A stretch of DNA of 60,247 nt from a virus. The translations under genes and the position numbers were made by a program. Numbering within the stretch: position 1 is the first letter of the stretch; each line of letters opens with the position of its first letter. Positions 58,791-60,247 of this stretch are shown here, piece after piece. The notes below the pieces were generated by a model. The model was not told where the DNA came from. It saw only the letters and a program-made list of their open reading frames with translations, and made no database searches. The stretch spans positions 1 through 60,247 of IMG/VR virus record IMGVR_UViG_3300033149_001001. One strand, 5' to 3'.

Positions 58791-59309
58791 ATGGAACATA
58801 AACCTGTGAAAATTGATCCAAACAAGCGGCTACCGGCGTCGGCAGACATTACAGAGGCTCAGATTGAGCTTTATCTGGCCTACTTGGAGACGACTGGTCG
58901 TAAGAGGTATAGTGCGATCATGGCGGGGGTGGCTCCTGGTCGCATGATTTATCGAGCAAAAAAAGATTCCGATTTGCGGGATCGGGAATTGATGGCGATG
59001 CAGGGATATTGTGAGCTTATTGAGGCCGCGATCCATGATAGGGCCATCAACGGGGTGCCGAGAGGCGTCTATTACAGAGGTGAGCGAATCGCCACCGAAC
59101 TGCATTATTCGGATACGCTACTTTTGGCCTTGGCTAAAGCACATGATCCGAAATATCGTGACAAATTATCCATTGATGCGAACGTCAAAGCTGGCGTTCT
59201 TGTTGTCCAGACGTCCCTGAACCCTGATGATTGGGAGAAAGAATATGCTGGAATGCGAGTTGACCAAAACCGGACTGACGATTTATGTGAAGAGTCAGGT
59301 AAAGCCTAA
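58791..59309 (+). CDS. terS: Terminase small subunit
   Basis: A 172-residue protein from ATG 58791. An N-terminal helix-turn-helix (TEAQIELYLAYLETTGRKRY and AGVAPGRMIYRAKKDSDLRD) recognises packaging sites, and 'DTLLLALAKAHDPKYRDKL' is common in terS of this type. The gene lies upstream of terL with one small gene between. Short leader from the consensus promoter. Confidence 0.8.
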   Translation: MEHKPVKIDPNKRLPASADITEAQIELYLAYLETTGRKRYSAIMAGVAPGRMIYRAKKDSDLRDRELMAMQGYCELIEAAIHDRAINGVPRGVYYRGERIATELHYSDTLLLALAKAHDPKYRDKLSIDANVKAGVLVVQTSLNPDDWEKEYAGMRVDQNRTDDLCEESGKA

Positions 59310-59586
59310 TGTAAAAGTGATGGTCGAGTGTGGTTTTGATAGAAGTATTGCGATTGTGGGTGCGGGGGCTGCTGCCGAAGAATTGAACCAGAAATATGGT
59401 GACTCTATCGATCCCGCTGATTGCGTGGCTGCGGTGAAGAAATTCTTTGCAACAGATGTTGATATTCAATGTCGGTATTGTGGTTGGCGGGAAAAGGGAA
59501 CCAAGTTTTGTACGCAGCATCAAACCGAAACAAATGATGGTCAGCAATGTGAACTATTTCGCCATGTCTTTAGTGTGGTCAGATAG
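59245..59586 (+). CDS. Zinc-binding hypothetical protein
   Basis: A 113-residue protein from ATG 59245 (GGGAG upstream), starting inside terS. C-terminal CRYCGWREKGTKFC...C...H is a zinc-ribbon. It lies between terS and terL, so may modulate packaging. An in-frame ATG at 59227 is less likely. Confidence 0.6.
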   Translation: MLECELTKTGLTIYVKSQVKPNVKVMVECGFDRSIAIVGAGAAAEELNQKYGDSIDPADCVAAVKKFFATDVDIQCRYCGWREKGTKFCTQHQTETNDGQQCELFRHVFSVVR

Positions 59587-60247
59587 ATGAGCCAAGCAGT
59601 TGAGTGGAAACTGGTAGATAGTGGCCTCCGAGCTTTCGTGGATGGTGCTCCAGTTATTTGGTTCCCTCAGCCTGGAAGCCAAGAAGCTTTTCTACGATGC
59701 CCGATTTTTGAAGCAATCCTCGCAGGTAATCGAGGCGGGGGCAAGACTGACGCATTGCTGATGGACTTTGCTCAGCATGTCGGTCGAGGTTTTGGTGCAG
59801 AGTGGAACGGCATTCTTTTTCGGCGTACATTCCCTGAACTTGAGGACGTGATTGCTAAGTCTCTTAAATGGTTTCATCAAGTCTGGCCGAATGCCGACTA
59901 TAATAAGCAGGCGAAAACCTGGACTTGGGTGACTGGCGAAACATTGAAGTTTCGGCATATTACCCGGCCAAGTGAGTACTGGAGTTATCACGGCCACGCC
60001 TATCCATGGGTTGGCTTTGAAGAATTGACGACGTGGCCTAATTCGGAGTGCTATACTCCGCTTTTTTCATTGTGTCGGTCAAGTCATGTGCAGGTTGCGA
60101 AGATAGCACGAATTAGAGCCACCTGCAATCCTTACGGTCCAGGGCATAATTGGGTGAAGAAGCGGTTCGACTTACCTATGGAGAGTGGTCGAGTCATCGG
60201 TCGAATCATTAAAGATGAGCGTATCGGCGTTCCAGAGGATATGCGGG
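59587..60247 (+). CDS. terL: Terminase large subunit, N-terminal part (continues at 1-956)
   Basis: ATG 59587 follows the previous stop at once. The ATPase domain starts with Walker A AGNRGGGKT (residues 46-54), followed by 'ILFRRTFPEL' (adenine-binding/Q motif region), 'YPWVGFEEL' Walker B with catalytic Glu, and CNPYGPGHNW (coupling motif). It powers DNA packaging. The frame runs without a break across 60133 to position 3 of the window start. Confidence 0.9.
   Translation, partial: MSQAVEWKLVDSGLRAFVDGAPVIWFPQPGSQEAFLRCPIFEAILAGNRGGGKTDALLMDFAQHVGRGFGAEWNGILFRRTFPELEDVIAKSLKWFHQVWPNADYNKQAKTWTWVTGETLKFRHITRPSEYWSYHGHAYPWVGFEELTTWPNSECYTPLFSLCRSSHVQVAKIARIRATCNPYGPGHNWVKKRFDLPMESGRVIGRIIKDERIGVPEDMR
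60134..60247. repeat. Copy 2 of 114-bp end overlap
   Basis: Identical to 1-114, inside terL. Removing one copy closes the genome to about 60,133 bp. Confidence 0.95.

Overview
This window is an essentially complete tailed-phage (siphovirus-like) genome, assembled as a circle and cut inside the terminase gene. Positions 1-114 are identical to 60134-60247, and the large terminase reads continuously from 59587 through the end into 1-956. The unique length is therefore about 60,133 bp. Every gene I accept lies on the + strand. The promoters are bacterial sigma70-like, ribosome binding sites are of the AGGAG type, and there is a lipobox protein, so the host is a bacterium, more likely Gram-negative. 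I cannot name the host. I see no integrase, C1-like repressor or phage RNA polymerase, and no recognisable endolysin.

Layout. (1) 58.2-60.2 and 0-9.6 kb: terminase, portal, scaffold, major capsid protein, two paralogous capsid-associated proteins, head-tail connectors, tail tube, and the two tail assembly chaperones joined by a lambda-like -1 frameshift on GGGAAAC. (2) 9.6-23.4 kb: gp10-like protein, tape measure, repeat-bearing tail proteins, a LamG-bearing tail protein, a BR0599-type hub protein, a J-like tip protein and a fibre. (3) 23.4-27.7 kb: small holin-like protein, dATP/dGTP diphosphohydrolase-like protein, deoxyribonucleotidase-like HAD protein, metallophosphoesterase, a small membrane protein and a zincin. 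(4) 27.7-37.5 kb: replication and recombination (SNF2 helicase, SSB-like protein, Dda/RecD-like helicase, family A DNA polymerase with Leu at the E. coli 762 position, VRR-NUC-like nuclease, PrimPol-helicase). (5) 37.5-40.0 kb: lipoprotein, membrane proteins and a membrane-anchored trypsin-like protease. (6) 40.1-49.4 kb: early or accessory genes driven by a family of TTGCAT/TTGCTT-17-TATACT promoters. These include a structured RNA with tRNA-like halves, an RtcB RNA ligase, a cyclic-phosphate-processing receiver-like protein, dUTPase, SprT-like protein and many small Cys-rich proteins. (7) 49.4-54.7 kb: a repeat-bounded island with its own 16-bp-spaced promoter family, duplicated gene ends and leaders, a hexapeptide-repeat protein and a 15-bp-unit minisatellite. 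(8) 54.7-58.7 kb: small genes, an HD phosphohydrolase, a DUF2284-like protein, a PD-(D/E)XK-like nuclease, a protein with a C-terminal clamp-binding motif, then the packaging genes again.

The most interesting candidate system is the RNA module at 41.1-45.3 kb. A promoter-driven, highly folded RNA with tRNA-like 5' and 3' halves lies near RtcB, which is followed by a cREC-like protein of the kind linked to 2',3'-cyclic-phosphate RNA repair. Also notable are at least five promoters placed so that the mRNA would start at or within about 5 nt of the start codon, and the repeat-flanked island whose gene junctions look like shuffled cassettes.
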